From assembly GCA_023663365.1 (NCBI GenBank), contig JAMPHP010000001.1, positions 1,518,803 through 1,582,802 on the forward strand: a stretch of 64,000 nt of DNA. Direction: 5' to 3'. Position 1 is the stretch's first letter. Each line of letters begins with the position of its first letter. Of this stretch, positions 50,014-59,468 are shown piece by piece. The notes below the pieces were generated by a model. That model searched no databases, was not told the origin of the DNA, and was given only the letters and a program-made list of their open reading frames with translations. The position numbers were made by a program, and so were the translations under genes. Source of the DNA: Muribaculaceae bacterium (GTDB lineage Bacteria; Bacteroidota; Bacteroidia; Bacteroidales; Muribaculaceae).

Positions 50014-53000
50014 TTAATACTCAATGCTGAGGCCGAACATATAGCTGCGCGAACCGGGATAGTAGCCAAGGTCGATGCCCGAAGCCCAGGCGTCGCCGCC
50101 GCCATAGCCGATTTCGGGGTCCATGCCGGAGTACTTGGTGAATGTGAAGGGGTTCTGCACCGAGCCGTAGACGCGCAGGCGGCGCAGAGGCAGGCGCGGG
50201 AAGAGCTGCTTGAAGTCGTAGCCCAGGGTGATGTTGGTGATGCGGAAGTAGTCGCCGTCCTCAATATAGAGGTCCGATACATACTGCCAGTTGATCGAGG
50301 AGCCGTTGATGGCGGGCAGGCGGTTCGACGTACCTTCGCCGGTCCAGCGTCCCATCATCTCGGTGGTGTAGTTGTCGTAAGGCTTGTCGGTGCCGCTGCG
50401 GTAGGAGCGTGCGATCTGGTTGCCGGTCACACCGTAGCCGTTGATACCGAGGTCGAAGCCTTTGTAGCCCAGGCTGATGTTGATGCCGTAAGTGAGATCG
50501 GGGTAGGGATTGCCTATCTCCACGCGGTCCTCGGGTGTGATGGTGCCGTCGCCGTCGGTATCGACGAAGATCACGTCGCCGGGCTTGGCCGCGGGCATCA
50601 CGGGCAGGCCGGTGGCCTCGCTGATGTAAGAGTCGATCTGCTCCTGATTCTGGAAGATGCCGGCTGTGCGGTAGCCGTAGAAGTAGCCCAGCGGCTTGCC
50701 TTCCTCGGCACGGTAGAAGGCCGTGGTATTCTGAGCAAGGATGCCGGAGGCTCCTTCGATAAGGCCGTTGCCGTTGGCGATGCGCAGCACCTTATTGCGG
50801 TTGTGTGTGAGGTTTACGCCTACGCTGTAGATGAAATCGCCTGCGCGGTCGTTCCACGAGAGGCCGAGCTCCACACCGGTATTCTTGATGTCGCCGCCGT
50901 TGATATAGGGTGCTCCCGTGCCCCAGCTGCCGAGGCCGGTAGGCTGCACGAGCCAGTCGAGGGTCTTTTTCTCGTACCAGTCGAAGGTCACGCCCAGGCG
51001 ATTGCCGAGCATACGGAGGTCGAAGCCGATGTCGGTCTGCCGCGAGGTCTCCCACTTGAGGTCGGGGTTGGCGATAAGGTCGGGATAGGAGCCTATGGTA
51101 GGCTGCGACTTGTCGGTGCCGAAGTAGTAGATGGCACCGTTGATGGCGTTGCCGAACGCTATGGTGGAGAGGTAGCGGTAGGAGGGGATGTTGCAGTTGC
51201 CGTTCTCACCCCAGCTGGCGCGAATCTTGAGCATGTCGAGCACGGTGCGGGCTGGCTGCATGAAGGCTTCCTCGGCGAGGTTCCAGCCCACCGACACTGA
51301 GGGGAAGTAGCCCCAGCGGTGGCCGCGGGCGAAGTTCGACGAACCGTCGGCGCGCATCACCACAGTGGCCATATAGCGCATGTCGTAGTCGTAGGTCACT
51401 CGGCCGAAGAACGATGCCAGCGAGCCGTCGCCCCAAGGTGCGCCCGAGAGTGTGGTCGAGCCCGAGGCTATGGTCTTGACATTGCTCAGATATGCGAAGT
51501 CGAAGCTCGAGAATTCGGAGCCGCGGTTGCTGCCGTTGATGTCGGCACCCATGCCCCACTTCTCAATGGAGTTGCCCACGAGGAAGGTGAAGCGGTTCTT
51601 ACCCGGAGCCCAGTCGTAGGAGATTACGTTGTCCCAGCTGTACTGGATACCGTTGCCTGAGCCCTGGGTCACCTTGTCGGTCTTGGAGTAGTTCTTCTCG
51701 TTGATTTGATACTCGGGCACATACTCGCGGCTGCGCCAGCCATTGTAGGCGAAGCCGAAGGTCGACTTCCACTTAAGGTTGCGGATGGGCTCGAGGATGA
51801 TGTAGAGGTTGCCGCGCACGTTGTAGTTCTTGCTCTCGGTGAATGAGCGCAGATAGTACATCTCTGCCACGGGGTTGGTCTCGTCGGTGTCGAGGAGCAC
51901 GGGCCAGCCAAACTTCTCGGGAGTCTCGTACACGGGGAAGAGGGGCGACGCACAGAGCGCGTTGCGCACGTCGTTCCAGTACATGTTGCCGGTGCCCTGG
52001 TTCATGCCTACGCTGTTGACATAAGCAGCCGTGAGCGACTGGCCGAACTTCAGGATATTGCGCTTATTGTGGCGCACGATGTCGAACTCCGAGTTGATGC
52101 GCAGCGTGAAGCGCTCGTAGTTCTGGTCCACATCGCTCTGCTTCACACCGATGGTAGGTGCTTCGGAGGCGTAGGAGAAGCCCACCGAGAAAGTTGAGCG
52201 GTCAGAGCCGCCGTCTACACTGAAGTTGTGTCCCTGCTTGAAGGCATTGTCCTTCTTGATGGCATCGAGCCAGTTGGTGCCGTTGAACTCCCCGGCCTGT
52301 ATCTTATCCCACATATACACGTTGCGCTCAAGGTCGGCATCGGTAAGGCCGGTCTCGCGCAGGAGCTCTATATACTGCGAGGCATTGAGCGTGGTCACCG
52401 TCTTGGGTATCGACTGCCAGCCCAAATACATATTATAAGAAGCGTTGATGCGGTCCTTGGCTCCCTTCTTGGTAGTGACAAGTATCACACCGTTTGCGGC
52501 ACGTGCACCGTAGATAGCAGCCGAAGCGGCATCCTTGAGCACGTCGATACTCTCTATGTCGGAGGGGCTGAGCAGGTTGAGGTCGCCGCCGCTGATGCCG
52601 TCGATCACCACCAGAGGCGATGAATTGTAGATGGTGCCGAGGCCGCGGATATTCACTTTGAAACCGTCGCCGGCCTTACCGCTGTTCTTCACGATATTGA
52701 CACCAGGCGCCTGGCTCTGGAGAGCGCCTATGGCACTGATAGTATTCTTGTTGGCGATGTCGTCGCCTTTCACCTGGAGGGTGGCGCCTGTCACGAGGCG
52801 CTTCTGCTGCACGCCGTAGCCAATGGCCACAACCTCGTCGAGCACGGTGGCATCGGGCTCGAGTATCACATCGAGGCGGAAGCGACCGTTGAGCTTCACT
52901 GTGCGTGTCTTATAGCCTACATACGACACGGTGATTGCGCCGTCGTCGGGCAGTGTGAGGCTGAAGTTACCGTCGATATCGGTCACGGCGGCATTGCTCT

Positions 53001-53169
53001 GCTTGCCTTCCTGATAGACCGACGCACCAATCAGAGGCTCTCCGTCGCCGCTGACTGTACCGCTCACTTTCACATCGGCGGCACTCAGGTGCGGAGCCGC
53101 GGCAAGCAGCAGGGCCGCTGCGGCAAGATGCCGGGCGGCAGTGGTAAGGGATTTAAGATTTAGTGTCAT
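50014..53169 (-). CDS. SusC-like TonB-dependent glycan transporter
   Basis: A 1051-aa outer-membrane receptor. A signal peptide (AARHLAAAALLLAAAPHLSA) precedes the carboxypeptidase-like domain VSGTVSGDGEPLIGASVYQE, then the plug with VLDEVVAIGYGVQQKRLVTG and IDVLKDAASAAIYGARAANG. The barrel ends in YPGSRSYMFGLSIEY with a terminal aromatic. It imports oligosaccharides with SusD using TonB energy. I start at the ATG at 53169; a frame from 53316 would cross the regulatory region. It heads the operon that continues through SusD, the FAD oxidoreductase, GH3 and the SGNH-like gene. Confidence 0.95.
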   Translation of the reverse strand: MTLNLKSLTTAARHLAAAALLLAAAPHLSAADVKVSGTVSGDGEPLIGASVYQEGKQSNAAVTDIDGNFSLTLPDDGAITVSYVGYKTRTVKLNGRFRLDVILEPDATVLDEVVAIGYGVQQKRLVTGATLQVKGDDIANKNTISAIGALQSQAPGVNIVKNSGKAGDGFKVNIRGLGTIYNSSPLVVIDGISGGDLNLLSPSDIESIDVLKDAASAAIYGARAANGVILVTTKKGAKDRINASYNMYLGWQSIPKTVTTLNASQYIELLRETGLTDADLERNVYMWDKIQAGEFNGTNWLDAIKKDNAFKQGHNFSVDGGSDRSTFSVGFSYASEAPTIGVKQSDVDQNYERFTLRINSEFDIVRHNKRNILKFGQSLTAAYVNSVGMNQGTGNMYWNDVRNALCASPLFPVYETPEKFGWPVLLDTDETNPVAEMYYLRSFTESKNYNVRGNLYIILEPIRNLKWKSTFGFAYNGWRSREYVPEYQINEKNYSKTDKVTQGSGNGIQYSWDNVISYDWAPGKNRFTFLVGNSIEKWGMGADINGSNRGSEFSSFDFAYLSNVKTIASGSTTLSGAPWGDGSLASFFGRVTYDYDMRYMATVVMRADGSSNFARGHRWGYFPSVSVGWNLAEEAFMQPARTVLDMLKIRASWGENGNCNIPSYRYLSTIAFGNAINGAIYYFGTDKSQPTIGSYPDLIANPDLKWETSRQTDIGFDLRMLGNRLGVTFDWYEKKTLDWLVQPTGLGSWGTGAPYINGGDIKNTGVELGLSWNDRAGDFIYSVGVNLTHNRNKVLRIANGNGLIEGASGILAQNTTAFYRAEEGKPLGYFYGYRTAGIFQNQEQIDSYISEATGLPVMPAAKPGDVIFVDTDGDGTITPEDRVEIGNPYPDLTYGINISLGYKGFDLGINGYGVTGNQIARSYRSGTDKPYDNYTTEMMGRWTGEGTSNRLPAINGSSINWQYVSDLYIEDGDYFRITNITLGYDFKQLFPRLPLRRLRVYGSVQNPFTFTKYSGMDPEIGYGGGDAWASGIDLGYYPGSRSYMFGLSIEY

Positions 53170-53228
53170 TATGATATGTTGGTTTATTGTTTTTTTCGGG
53201 AGGATTGCCAGGGTCTTTTTCCCGATTG

Positions 53229-53236
53229 TAAAATTA
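53229..53236 (-). promoter_or_regulatory. weak candidate -7 element for susC
   Basis: TAATTTTA on the minus strand is one base off TAnnTTTG, 60 bp before the susC ATG. No upstream TTTG partner is present, as expected for a promoter that needs an activator. Confidence 0.35.
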
Positions 53237-53304
53237 CGACCAATATTCGATATCGATGTATGATTTGCACCTTTATGCTTGCAATATCGGCACCGCGGCT
53301 TGTC

Positions 53305-53336
53305 GATTTGTAGCAATCATTTCACGATTTGTAGCC
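53305..53336. promoter_or_regulatory. candidate regulator-binding sites upstream of susC
   Basis: GATTTGTAGC occurs twice in direct orientation (53305-53314 and 53326-53335), 21 bp apart, about two helical turns. Read towards susC, the outer copy is GGCTACAAATCGTGAA, which matches 15 of 16 bases of the site upstream of the GH16 gene at 57506. Confidence 0.65.
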
Positions 53337-53390
53337 AATAGATGTTTTTAACCCTCCGTATTGCGTGATATTCAAAAATTAAGACTGAAA

Positions 53391-53422
53391 TTTGCACCAT
53401 CCAATCCTTGATTATAAATTTG
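53391..53422 (+). promoter_or_regulatory. promoter of the hybrid two-component regulator
   Basis: TTTG (53391-53394) and TAAATTTG (53415-53422) are separated by exactly 20 bp, a full consensus match, 33 bp before the ATG. This predicts constitutive expression of the sensor. Confidence 0.75.
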
Positions 53423-53454
53423 CATATCCGTAGACAACACACCCTATCTTCACC

Positions 53455-56400
53455 ATGAAAAAACTGCGCGCCGGCCTCGCACTCTACATCATATTCACCG
53501 CAGCCCTCGCGGCTTCAGCCTCTTCGGCAAGGCTATTCACCGAATCCAACAGTCACATCAACAAGATGATTCAGGACCATGCCGGATATATATGGATGGC
53601 CACCGACAACGGCCTCACCCGATTCGACGGCTCCACATCGAAGACTTTCACGAGAAGCAACAACTCACCCTCGCTGCTCAACAACATGGTGCTCTCGGTG
53701 ATGGAGGACAGCAAGCACGACCTGTGGGTGGGCACCTACGACGGCATACAGATTTTCGACCGCAGCACCGAGACTTTCGTCACGCCGAGGCTCAACTACC
53801 CCGGCGTGCCCGAGTTCACCTACGTAAACTCCATCATTGAGGATAGTCGCGGCGATATATGGTTCACCACATCGCGCTCAGGAGCGATTTGCTTCCAGGG
53901 AGCCGAGCGCAAACCTGTATGCTTCCTCACCACAAACAGCGCCATAAGCAGCGACAAGACCACCGTCGTTTTTGAGGACCGCTTCGGAAACATCTGGATC
54001 GGAACAAACGATGCCGGCATCACCGTGTATAATCCGTCGAACAACACCATGACTCACCACCGGCACGACGCCGCCGACCCCGCGAGCCTATCGGGAAACA
54101 TGATATTCAGTATCGCCCAGGCAAACGACGGCAGGCTGCTGATAGCATCGCTTGACGGCGGCATCGACAGCTACGACTATCGCACTCACCGCTTCACGCG
54201 CTCAGTGATACCCACGCCCGGACATGCCTATGTGCTGCAGAACGACCCCGACCGCAACGTGCTCTATATCGGCACCGACGGCAACGGTATCATGGAGTAC
54301 GACTTCGATGCCGAAGAGCTACGCCCCATAGAACCGGCCGTGACAGAATTCGACATCACGCGCTCAAAGATACACGACATCTTCAAGGCTGCCGACGCCA
54401 ATCTCTGGGCCGCCGTCTACCAGAAAGGCGCCCTGCGCATCCCGCCGGCATCGGGTCAGACTTCGGAGTTCGAGAACCTGGGCTTCAATCCTTTCCGGCC
54501 CGAGCGAAGCATAGGCACCGAGCCCGTGCTCGCCGTGATGAAAGATGCCGACGGCGACCTGTGGATAGGCACCGACGGCGACGGCATATACCGTGGCCGA
54601 CGAAAGGCCGACGCGCTGCCCGAGTTCTCGCACATCGGTGTTGACAAGAACCTCAGCGGCAGCGTGCTGTGCATCTTTCAGGACAGGCGCGGCAGTATCT
54701 GGGCCGGAAGCTACCTCGAGGGGCTCTCACGCTTCGATGCAGCCGCCGCTTGCTTCAGGCCGGTGCGGCTGCGCGATGCCTCAGGGCTTGAGCTCGACAT
54801 CAAGCAGGTCAACACAATTGCCGAAGACGCCGCCGGCAACCTCTGGATAGGCACCAACGGTAGCGGCGTGTGCGTGCTCGATGCCACGACAGGCCTGTGC
54901 CGGCTGCTTCGCCACGACCCCGGCGCACCGCCCTCGACCGTGATTTGCGGAAATGCCGTACATGCCATCTGCTTCGACCACAACGGCGACGCCTGGATAG
55001 GCACCTCCGATGCCGGACTCTCGCGCATACACTCCACCGACGGCCGCGTGGAGCACTTCAACCTCGCAAACCGCCGTCTGGCAAGCAATTGCGTCTACGG
55101 CATCCTTGAAGATGCCACCGGCAGGCTGTGGGTAGGCACTTCAGGAGGCCTCGCATGTATCTCCTCGGGAGGTATATCGCAGTTTTTCAACGAAGCATCG
55201 GGCCTGCCCGGCACCGTGGTCTACGGCATCCTTGCCGACAGCAGCGACAAGCTGTGGCTCAGCACCCTCGATGGCGTGGTACGATTCGACCCCGACACCC
55301 GAACCTTCTCATCAATCGGCACGCGCAGGCTCAGATGCCGTGAGTTCAAGCGCGGCGCGGCTTTTGCCGACTCCCGCGGAAGACTATGGTTCGGAGGTGT
55401 CGGCGGCGTGGTAGGCATCGACCCCGACAAGGCCATCGGCAGCTCCACCGGCTCGCCCGCCGTGCGCTTCACCGAGCTTGAGTACAGCAGCACGGCATCA
55501 GCCGCCACCACCGTAGTGCCGCTCTACGACCTGCCCTCACTCACCCTCGGGCACACCACCGGCAACCTCACCGCACGCTTCGGAGCAATAGAATATGTGC
55601 ACGCCGACGAAGTGGAGTACTCCGTGATGCTCCGAGGCTTCCACGACACTTGGCAGGCGGTGCCTGCGGGCGTGTACTCCTACTCTATGAGCGACATTCC
55701 TCCGGGCCGCTACACGCTCTGCGTCAAGGCTCTGGCCGATGGTGCTTCGAAGCCGTCGATGTGCGAGTTCGGCATCGAGATATTGCCTCCGTTCTGGCTC
55801 AGCCGGTGGGCGAAGCTCATCTACGTGCTCGCTTCGCTGGCGCTGATCGCAGGCATAGGGCTGCGCGCCCGGGCTGTGATACACCGCCGCCGTCGGCTGC
55901 GCCTCAAAGCCCGCGAAGAGAGCCTCATGGAGGATAAGCTGCAGTTCTTCACCGACATATCGCACGAAATCCGTACACCGCTCTCGCTCGTGCTCGGCCC
56001 CATCGCCGCCCTTAAAAAGAACGCTCGCGACAAAGCCACCCTCCGCACCTACGAGATGATGGAAAACAACGGCAAGCGCATCCTCAGGATGATAGCTCAG
56101 GTTATCGACCTCCGCAAGCTCGACAACAAACGCATGCAGCTCGAGGTGGCACCCACCGACATCCGCTCTTTCCTGGCGCTGCTGTGCGAGTCCTTCTCCG
56201 AAGCCATGGCCGAAAAAGAGATTGGCGCCGACCTCACCGTAGCCGACGACGTGCCCGAGCGGGTTTGGGTGGATGCCGACAAACTCGACAAAGTCACCTT
56301 CAACGTGCTGGCAAACGCCGTCCGCTTCACGCCCCGAGGCGGCAAGGTGGGCATAAGCGCCGACATCGACGGCAACGGCAGCCTACGCATCCGCGTGAGC

Positions 56401-57498
56401 GACACCGGCGAGGGCATACCCGCAGAGCTCCGCGAGCTCATCTTCGAGCGCTTCTACCAGATCAAGGGGCAGGAGCGCAGCGGCGGCACAGGCATAGGCC
56501 TGCACCTGTCGCGCAAGATGATGCAGGCGCACCACGGCAGTGTCTTTGTGGAGAGCAGCGGCGCCGAAGGCTCCGTATTCGCCATAATCCTGCCATGCAC
56601 TGCCGAGGCATACTCCGAGAGCGAGCGGGCCGATGCAAGCCGCGCCGAGGCTGTGATGGCAGAGATGCAGGCCGAGACCGTGCCTGTGCCAGCAAGGCAG
56701 CAGCCGCAGCAGACACCGGCTCCGAAGGCTCACACCGTGCTCGTGATTGAGGACGACAGTGCCATCCTCGACTACCTCACAGCCTGCCTCGGCTCCGACT
56801 ACAACATTGCCACGGCCACCGACGGCGAGCAAGGGCTCGAGGCTGCCCTGCGCCTGCGGCCGCACTGCATTGTCTCCGACATCATGATGCCCGGCATCGA
56901 CGGCCTTGAGCTCTGCCGCAAGATAAGAGACAACCACGAGATATGCGACATCCCCGTGGTGATGCTCACCGCGCGTGCCGACGACAGCCAGCGGATGGAG
57001 GGTATCGAGGCCGGTGCCGACTCCTACATCACAAAACCGTTCTCCATCGACCATCTGCGCACACAGATTGCCATGCTCATCCACTCACGCCGCGTCATCA
57101 GGCAGAAGTTCTCAGGCACCGAGCAGGTCAACGAAGAGGTCGTAAGCCTCAAGTCGGGCGACGAAAAGCTCCTCGAGCGTGTCGAGGCCGCCGTCCTTGG
57201 CGAGCTGGCCAACCCCGACCTCTCCGTGGAGTTCATTGCATCGCACATCGGCGTGAGCCGCTCGCACCTGCACCGCCGCCTCAAGGTGCTCACCAACATG
57301 AGCCCGAGCGCGTATATCAAGAAAGCGCGTATGCGCCACGCCGCCCGCCTGCTCACCGAGAAAAACCTCGCGGTGTCGGAAGTCGCCTACGCCACAGGCT
57401 TTTCTTCTCTGTCGCATTTCTCCACTGTTTTCAAGGAGTACTACGGCATGTCGCCTACACGATATGTGGCCATCAACGGCACGCAGCTACAGAAATAG
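53455..57498 (+). CDS. hybrid two-component system regulator (HTCS) of the PUL
   Basis: A 1347-aa one-protein sensor and activator. A signal peptide is followed by about 14 propeller repeats in the periplasm, for example YIWMATDNGLTRFDG and NLWIGTNGSGVCVLDATTG. A Y_Y_Y domain follows (GFHDTWQAVPAGVYSYSMSD), then a membrane helix at WAKLIYVLASLALIAGI. Cytoplasmic parts are the histidine kinase (FFTDISHEIRTPLSLVLGPI, His near residue 837; GEGIPAELRELIFERFYQIK; GGTGIGLHL), a receiver (VSDIMMPGIDGLELCRK, Asp near 1142) and a C-terminal AraC domain (SFSSLSHFSTVFKEYYGMSP-like). HTCS sense an oligosaccharide in the periplasm and activate adjacent operons; it sits between both arms. Confidence 0.96.
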   Translation: MKKLRAGLALYIIFTAALAASASSARLFTESNSHINKMIQDHAGYIWMATDNGLTRFDGSTSKTFTRSNNSPSLLNNMVLSVMEDSKHDLWVGTYDGIQIFDRSTETFVTPRLNYPGVPEFTYVNSIIEDSRGDIWFTTSRSGAICFQGAERKPVCFLTTNSAISSDKTTVVFEDRFGNIWIGTNDAGITVYNPSNNTMTHHRHDAADPASLSGNMIFSIAQANDGRLLIASLDGGIDSYDYRTHRFTRSVIPTPGHAYVLQNDPDRNVLYIGTDGNGIMEYDFDAEELRPIEPAVTEFDITRSKIHDIFKAADANLWAAVYQKGALRIPPASGQTSEFENLGFNPFRPERSIGTEPVLAVMKDADGDLWIGTDGDGIYRGRRKADALPEFSHIGVDKNLSGSVLCIFQDRRGSIWAGSYLEGLSRFDAAAACFRPVRLRDASGLELDIKQVNTIAEDAAGNLWIGTNGSGVCVLDATTGLCRLLRHDPGAPPSTVICGNAVHAICFDHNGDAWIGTSDAGLSRIHSTDGRVEHFNLANRRLASNCVYGILEDATGRLWVGTSGGLACISSGGISQFFNEASGLPGTVVYGILADSSDKLWLSTLDGVVRFDPDTRTFSSIGTRRLRCREFKRGAAFADSRGRLWFGGVGGVVGIDPDKAIGSSTGSPAVRFTELEYSSTASAATTVVPLYDLPSLTLGHTTGNLTARFGAIEYVHADEVEYSVMLRGFHDTWQAVPAGVYSYSMSDIPPGRYTLCVKALADGASKPSMCEFGIEILPPFWLSRWAKLIYVLASLALIAGIGLRARAVIHRRRRLRLKAREESLMEDKLQFFTDISHEIRTPLSLVLGPIAALKKNARDKATLRTYEMMENNGKRILRMIAQVIDLRKLDNKRMQLEVAPTDIRSFLALLCESFSEAMAEKEIGADLTVADDVPERVWVDADKLDKVTFNVLANAVRFTPRGGKVGISADIDGNGSLRIRVSDTGEGIPAELRELIFERFYQIKGQERSGGTGIGLHLSRKMMQAHHGSVFVESSGAEGSVFAIILPCTAEAYSESERADASRAEAVMAEMQAETVPVPARQQPQQTPAPKAHTVLVIEDDSAILDYLTACLGSDYNIATATDGEQGLEAALRLRPHCIVSDIMMPGIDGLELCRKIRDNHEICDIPVVMLTARADDSQRMEGIEAGADSYITKPFSIDHLRTQIAMLIHSRRVIRQKFSGTEQVNEEVVSLKSGDEKLLERVEAAVLGELANPDLSVEFIASHIGVSRSHLHRRLKVLTNMSPSAYIKKARMRHAARLLTEKNLAVSEVAYATGFSSLSHFSTVFKEYYGMSPTRYVAINGTQLQK

Positions 57499-57505
57499 AA
57501 GCCTT

Positions 57506-57552
57506 GGCTACAAATCATGAAGCCGCCGCGCCCTTTGAAGTAGGTTTGTAGC
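57506..57552. promoter_or_regulatory. candidate regulator-binding sites upstream of the first GH16 gene
   Basis: GGCTACAAATCATGAA (57506-57521) matches the susC upstream site GGCTACAAATCGTGAA at 15 of 16 bases and has the same orientation relative to transcription. A second, inverted half-site GGTTTGTAGC lies at 57543-57552, about 33 bp upstream of the -7 element. Confidence 0.65.
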
Positions 57553-57584
57553 GATATATTCAAGCCCCTTCGGTGTCCTCTTCC

Positions 57585-57592
57585 TAATTTTG
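57585..57592 (+). promoter_or_regulatory. -7 element TAATTTTG of the GH16 operon
   Basis: Full match to TAnnTTTG, 55 bp before the chosen ATG. No TTTG stands 20 bp upstream, consistent with dependence on an activator. Confidence 0.6.
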
Positions 57593-57647
57593 CGTTGTGG
57601 ATTTTCCACGATTATCACAGCAAGCAAAACCCGAAAAGAAGATACCG

Positions 57648-58484
57648 ATGAAAACGGCAGTGAAATACGCAGCGATAGCCTCAGCCATCCTCGCAGGTGT
57701 GGCTCTGGCATCCAATATGGCGTGGGGCAGCGACGATGCCGCCGAAATTCCCGTGCCCGAGGGGTGCGAGCGACTTGTGTTCGCCGACGACTTCTCCACT
57801 CCCGGCGCCCCCGACTCCACCCGCTGGACTTTTGAGGAAGGCTACGTGCGCAACGGCGAGATGCAGTACTACACCTCAGGCCCCAACGCCGTGTGCAAGG
57901 ACGGCATCCTCATCATCGAAGCCCGAAACGACAGCGTCACCATCGACGGTGTGGTTTGCCCCGTGACATCGGCAAGCCTCACCACCCGCGGACTGCACTC
58001 ATGGAAGTACGGCTACGTGGAGGTGCGTGCTCGCATCAGCAGCTCACGCGGCACATGGCCCGCGATATGGATGATGCCCGAGAGCTCCGCCTACGGTGCA
58101 TGGCCCCGCAGCGGCGAAATCGACATCATGGAGCACGTGGGCTACGAACCCGCAAACGTCCACTTCGCAGCACACACCGAGCGCTACAACCACATGCGCG
58201 GCGTGCAGAACAACTTCGTGTGCCCGGCTCCCGAAGCCGTGGGCTCGTTTCACACCTATGCTCTCCGATGGACTCCCGACAGCCTCACATGGCTCTACGA
58301 CGGCGAGGAAAAATACACTCTTAAAAAAGAAGACAAGGCCGACTGGACTTCGTGGCCGTTCGACAATGAGTTTCACCTCATCCTCAACCTCGCCATCGGC
58401 GGCGGATGGGGAGGCCAGCAGGGCGTCGACCTCGAAGCCCTTCCGCGCACCTTCGAGGTGGACTACGTGAGAGTTTTTCAATAA
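57648..58484 (+). CDS. GH16 endo-beta-glucanase (laminarinase type)
   Basis: A 278-aa exported endo-glucanase. The N-terminal segment AAIASAILAGVALASNMAWG is a signal peptide. The catalytic strand is RSGEIDIMEHVGYEPANVHF, carrying the GH16 ExDxxE (nucleophile, assisting Asp and acid/base) near residue 156. Substrate aromatics are in RGTWPAIWMMPE, LHLW-type FHTYALRWTPDSLTWLYDG and GGGWGGQQGVD. The pattern fits GH16_3 laminarinases or mixed-linkage glucanases, which cut beta-1,3 or 1,3/1,4-glucans. There is no CBM. The start is the ATG at 57648, after the promoter. It leads the rightward PUL operon. Confidence 0.92.
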   Translation: MKTAVKYAAIASAILAGVALASNMAWGSDDAAEIPVPEGCERLVFADDFSTPGAPDSTRWTFEEGYVRNGEMQYYTSGPNAVCKDGILIIEARNDSVTIDGVVCPVTSASLTTRGLHSWKYGYVEVRARISSSRGTWPAIWMMPESSAYGAWPRSGEIDIMEHVGYEPANVHFAAHTERYNHMRGVQNNFVCPAPEAVGSFHTYALRWTPDSLTWLYDGEEKYTLKKEDKADWTSWPFDNEFHLILNLAIGGGWGGQQGVDLEALPRTFEVDYVRVFQ

Positions 58485-58513
58485 GTAAAATCAATCGCTT
58501 TATTCTATAATAT

Positions 58514-58990
58514 ATGAAAAAGATAATCGCTGCACTTGCACTATGCCTCTGCACATCGGCAATGCAGGCACGCACAACAATGAAATATCAGGCCCTCGTC
58601 TGCGACGAAGCAGGCAAGGCTATGCCAAACGCCCAAGTATCGCTCAAAGTGGCAATACATCAGGGCAGTGCAGACGGCGAGAATGTGCTCGGCGAAGTAT
58701 ACTCGACCGTGACCAGCCCCGCCGGTGTGGCTTATATCAACATCGGTGAGCAATCGCAGGGCACCACACTCGACGACCTCGACTGGGCCGGCACGACCTA
58801 CTTCCTTGAGCTCAGTATCGACCGCGGCGAGGGCTTCGTGTCCACCGGCAGCCAGCAGATTCTCAGCGTGCCCCGCGCCATCCATGCCGCCACAGCGCAG
58901 GCCGTGGTGCTCACCTCTCCCTCGGGCAAGAAATTCAAGGTGACTATCAACGAAAACGGCGAGCTCAGCACTGAGCCTCTGGCCGAATAA
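58514..58990 (+). CDS. small secreted protein; stand-alone copy of the domain fused to the second GH16
   Basis: A 158-aa exported protein with a signal peptide (IIAALALCLCTSAMQA). The rest is a single domain: TMKYQALVCDEAGKAMPNAQ, NVLGEVYSTVTSPAGVAYIN, DDLDWAGTTYFLELSID and STGSQQILSVPRAIHAATAQ. This follows the F/Y-x-YQ...xDW...xYFLE...SVPxAxxA pattern frequent in Bacteroidetes surface proteins, where it precedes catalytic or collagen-like regions. Here it stands alone between two GH16 genes. It may bind glycan or another PUL protein; no catalytic motif is visible. Confidence 0.72.
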   Translation: MKKIIAALALCLCTSAMQARTTMKYQALVCDEAGKAMPNAQVSLKVAIHQGSADGENVLGEVYSTVTSPAGVAYINIGEQSQGTTLDDLDWAGTTYFLELSIDRGEGFVSTGSQQILSVPRAIHAATAQAVVLTSPSGKKFKVTINENGELSTEPLAE

Positions 58991-59013
58991 CCCGCAGAGC
59001 CATTTTTACTGAC

Positions 59014-59463
59014 ATGAAAAGATTTTTCGCTATATGCCTGCTCACTGTCGGCGCCATGGCACTCACCACAGGCGCAAGGGCCGACGGTTTTGCAGCTCTT
59101 GCCGGCACGGGTGGCAACTGCCACTTCTCCACAGCGAGCGCTCTGGCATCGTATACGGCCAATGAAGCCGGTGCCGTGCACCATGGCGCGCTCGTGCCTT
59201 TCATAGCCGATGCCGCAGCCTCCATAGGCACAGTGAGTGCCGCCGGCTCGCTCAGCGCTTACTACTGCCGTGAGAGCTCCACCCTCGTGGCCGATGCGTG
59301 CTCGCCCGAGGCCATCGCCACCGTAGTGGCTCTCGACGGCCGCACGGTGCTCTGCGGCACCATGCCCGAAGGCGTGCTCGACCTTGGCAGCCTCGCTCCG
59401 GGTATCTACATTGTGCGTGTGGCCGACGCTGCCGCAACAGCAACTCTCAAAATCGTACGTTAG
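59014..59463 (+). CDS. small secreted protein made mostly of a sorting-type tail
   Basis: A 149-aa exported protein. Signal peptide: FFAICLLTVGAMALTTGARA. A low-complexity Ala/Gly/Ser region follows (residues about 25-95). The last 50 residues, TVVALDGRTVLCG then LAPGIYIVRVADAAATATLK, resemble a type IX secretion (Por) C-terminal domain. No other domain can be recognised. It begins 24 bp after the previous gene and ends 6 bp before the second GH16 gene, so the four genes are one transcript. Confidence 0.6.
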   Translation: MKRFFAICLLTVGAMALTTGARADGFAALAGTGGNCHFSTASALASYTANEAGAVHHGALVPFIADAAASIGTVSAAGSLSAYYCRESSTLVADACSPEAIATVVALDGRTVLCGTMPEGVLDLGSLAPGIYIVRVADAAATATLKIVR

Positions 59464-59468
59464 GCATC

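Noticed and set aside
53170..53316. N-terminal extension of the SusC-like protein
   Set aside because: The extension would run through the intergenic regulatory DNA and place the signal peptide 50 residues inside the protein.
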